From Rubripirellula sp. (lineage in GTDB: Bacteria > Planctomycetota > Planctomycetia > Pirellulales > Pirellulaceae), in contig JAAXJB010000039.1 of assembly GCA_012270065.1 (NCBI GenBank), forward strand, positions 392,479 through 456,478: DNA of 64,000 nt. Direction: 5' to 3'. Of this stretch, positions 62,504 through 64,000 are shown in pieces. Both the position numbers and the translations under genes were made by a program. How positions within the stretch are numbered: position 1 is the first letter of the stretch; each line of letters begins with the position of its first letter. Below the pieces are notes generated by a model. The model saw nothing but the letters and a program-made list of their open reading frames with translations. It did no database searches and was not told the DNA's origin.

Positions 62504-64000
62504 TCAGTCGATATAACGAAATTCGGCAGATGCAAACAAACTCTGACACAAGACCGACAAAGTGGAACTAGTCATCGAACGTGTCTGCCCTCCGTACGAT
62601 CGGACAAGACTTTCGGTTGCGCGACGCTCACCGGATGTGGGTGGACGTCCATAGGCAAGCACAAACATCAAGTTGATTTGATCATTAACACTTCCGCTAC
62701 TACTTTTTATGCGATCTGCAAAGCCATTGCTTTGCCTGATCACAAATGGGTTGTTCATCATGTACAACGCCTGATTGGCAGTATTGGATGCCTCACGCAC
62801 GCCAGTGACTGTATTGGCATCAGCGAAATCAAAAACATCCAAGGACCTTGGCGTTTGATCGCGAACAATTGGTAGATAAACACTTCGATACTTGGCATTT
62901 TCCATGTCCAGACTGCCACCAACCTTTGCGCTTGCTTCACGCACTGCAGACTCGATCATGGCTCTTTGACCGGCTGTCGCTCGACTGAGCATGGATCGAC
63001 CAGCTGCCTGACCTGCTGGGAGATTTTCACGACCGCGTTGAAAGCCGCTCCTCGATCGTGAGTTTGGCTGGCTTGAGCCCGGCAGACGTCCTCTCCCCGC
63101 CATTCCGGGCCGTCCAGTCCCGTTGCGAATATCATTGGATCGACTGATTCCCCGGGTACCCGCAGCTGATCGATTGTCACGCTGCAAGGCATCCATCACA
63201 TTTTTTCTTGCCAGCTCCGCGATCTGTCTTGCTTTCTCGCGTGGATCTCCCAACGCCCCATCGCGAACTCGCACATACCCTGCCTTCGCGACCTCCGAAC
63301 CTCGCGGGCGCTCTAAATCAATTTCCCCACTGATACTCAGCATTGCATCCCGAATTGCTTCTGCATCAAGTCGCCTGGGGTTTGCTCGCCAAAGCAGAGC
63401 ATTGTCCGGATCGTACTCGTGGTGATGAGCATCGTACGCTGTACTCATTCGATAGACCCGTGAGCTTGCAATCTGACGGATCAAGCTTTTGACCGACCAG
63501 CCAGACTCCATGAACTCCACAGCCAAGTAATCCAACAGTTCTGGATGACTTGGCGACTGGCCAGTAACACCGAAATTCTCGGTTGAGGTAACGATGCCCT
63601 GCCCTATCATGTGCTGCCAGATACGATTCACCATCACTCTGGCAGTCAACGGATTCTCATCACTGCCCAACCAGTTAGCAAACTCAAGCCGTCCACTGGA
63701 CCCATCTTCAATTGAAACGGATTCGGAACATAGGACCTGAGGGAAACCGCGGGAAACCATCTGAGCCGGTTGATCAATTTCGCCGCGAACCAGAAGTCTT
63801 ACATTGAATGGTTCACCTTTCTCCTGAACGCCCATGCAATAGCTGTGCGGATTTCCATTTTCATCGACCACTGCGAGCTTGGTGGACAATTCAGATAATC
63901 GGTTCGCGGTCCGCAAACGATTGCGAGTGGCCTCCTGAGCGTCAATTTTTCCGGTTGCCCGATCACGTCGCGACTGTGACGCCTCGGCCATCGTCGTCGT
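62504..64000 (-). CDS. DUF1553 domain protein, 5' end outside the window
   Basis: The C-terminal 498 residues of a planctomycetal PSD1/DUF1549-DUF1553 protein; the frame is open to the window edge, so the N-terminal cytochrome-like and DUF1549 parts are missing here. DUF1553 motifs are present: RLEFANWLGSDENPLTARVMVNRIWQHMIGQGIV, NFGVTGQSPSHPELLDYLAVEFMESGWSVKSLIRQIASSRVYRMS, LLWRANPRRLDAEAIRDAMLSISGEID. A low-complexity Arg/Gly/Ser-rich stretch, with RGISRSNDIRNGTGRPG and similar, lies near the middle before the conserved end SVYLPIVRDQTPRSLDVFDFADA. It is the upstream partner of the DUF1501 gene. Confidence 0.92.
   Translation of the reverse strand, partial: TTTMAEASQSRRDRATGKIDAQEATRNRLRTANRLSELSTKLAVVDENGNPHSYCMGVQEKGEPFNVRLLVRGEIDQPAQMVSRGFPQVLCSESVSIEDGSSGRLEFANWLGSDENPLTARVMVNRIWQHMIGQGIVTSTENFGVTGQSPSHPELLDYLAVEFMESGWSVKSLIRQIASSRVYRMSTAYDAHHHEYDPDNALLWRANPRRLDAEAIRDAMLSISGEIDLERPRGSEVAKAGYVRVRDGALGDPREKARQIAELARKNVMDALQRDNRSAAGTRGISRSNDIRNGTGRPGMAGRGRLPGSSQPNSRSRSGFQRGRENLPAGQAAGRSMLSRATAGQRAMIESAVREASAKVGGSLDMENAKYRSVYLPIVRDQTPRSLDVFDFADANTVTGVREASNTANQALYMMNNPFVIRQSNGFADRIKSSSGSVNDQINLMFVLAYGRPPTSGERRATESLVRSYGGQTRSMTSSTLSVLCQSLFASAEFRYID

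Overview
The window reads as chromosomal DNA from a member of the Planctomycetota. The evidence is a DUF1553/DUF1501 gene pair, a ThuA-DUF1080 fusion, a MauG/CCP-type dihaem peroxidase, PQQ-like beta-propeller proteins, a serine/threonine-kinase-like receptor with the N-terminal module usual in this phylum, a Cys-rich secreted mini-protein, and an LpxB gene (lipid A, so a Gram-negative-type envelope). I cannot support a genus. No rRNA, tRNA, CRISPR array, insertion sequence or prophage was seen.

Layout. 1-9.5 kb: EamA transporter, ComM/YifB ATPase, Tex, an orphan M41-like peptidase, dihaem peroxidase, SASA esterase and a probable outer-membrane protein. 9.8-20.5 kb: an SRAP protein, a long structured gap, the TrkH potassium transporter, an NfeD-type membrane protease, a TM2 protein, error-prone polymerase DnaE2, an unknown membrane protein and LpxB. 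20.5-26 kb: a small Cys-rich secreted protein with a clear terminator, a 700-bp non-coding stretch with a cloverleaf-like fold, a cupin protein, a truncated and a full-length beta-propeller protein, and a receiver domain lacking its phospho-Asp. 26-30.3 kb: panD, a small transporter, and a four-gene fatty-acid or polyketide-like module (dehydratase, unusual ACP, second hotdog protein with Tyr at the catalytic His position, KAS II). 30.3-44.6 kb: small conserved proteins, a beta-CASP metallo-hydrolase, a FAD amine-oxidase-like enzyme, a TPR-like protein, ThuA-DUF1080, hemB, a methyltransferase, an overlapping HD-GYP/PilZ pair, and a 1043-residue membrane pseudokinase. 45-50.4 kb: a glycogen module of GlgA, a GalT-family transferase (possibly ADP-glucose phosphorylase) and a GH57 glucanotransferase. 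50.4-60.2 kb: a histidine kinase interrupted by an amber codon right after its phospho-acceptor His, DapL, ribosomal protein S20, a CobA-HemD fusion, an AhpD-like protein, MobA, a three-gene TadE/TadG cluster, and MoeA. 60.4-64 kb: an unknown membrane protein and the DUF1553/DUF1501 pair, the former running off the window.

Genes that appear to work together: the fab-like module (27.4-30.3 kb), the glycogen module (45.0-50.4 kb), tetrapyrrole enzymes HemB and CobA-HemD at separate sites, molybdenum-cofactor enzymes MobA and MoeA flanking the Tad cluster, and c-di-GMP turnover plus probable readout in the HD-GYP/PilZ pair.

The observations I rate most worth checking are two hand-folded multi-branched RNA candidates in gene-free stretches (10742-10837 upstream of trkH, 21445-21542 upstream of the Cys-rich gene), the amber-interrupted kinase, the lost conserved His in the SRAP protein, and the modified ACP/hotdog module. 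All foldings and alignments were done by eye.
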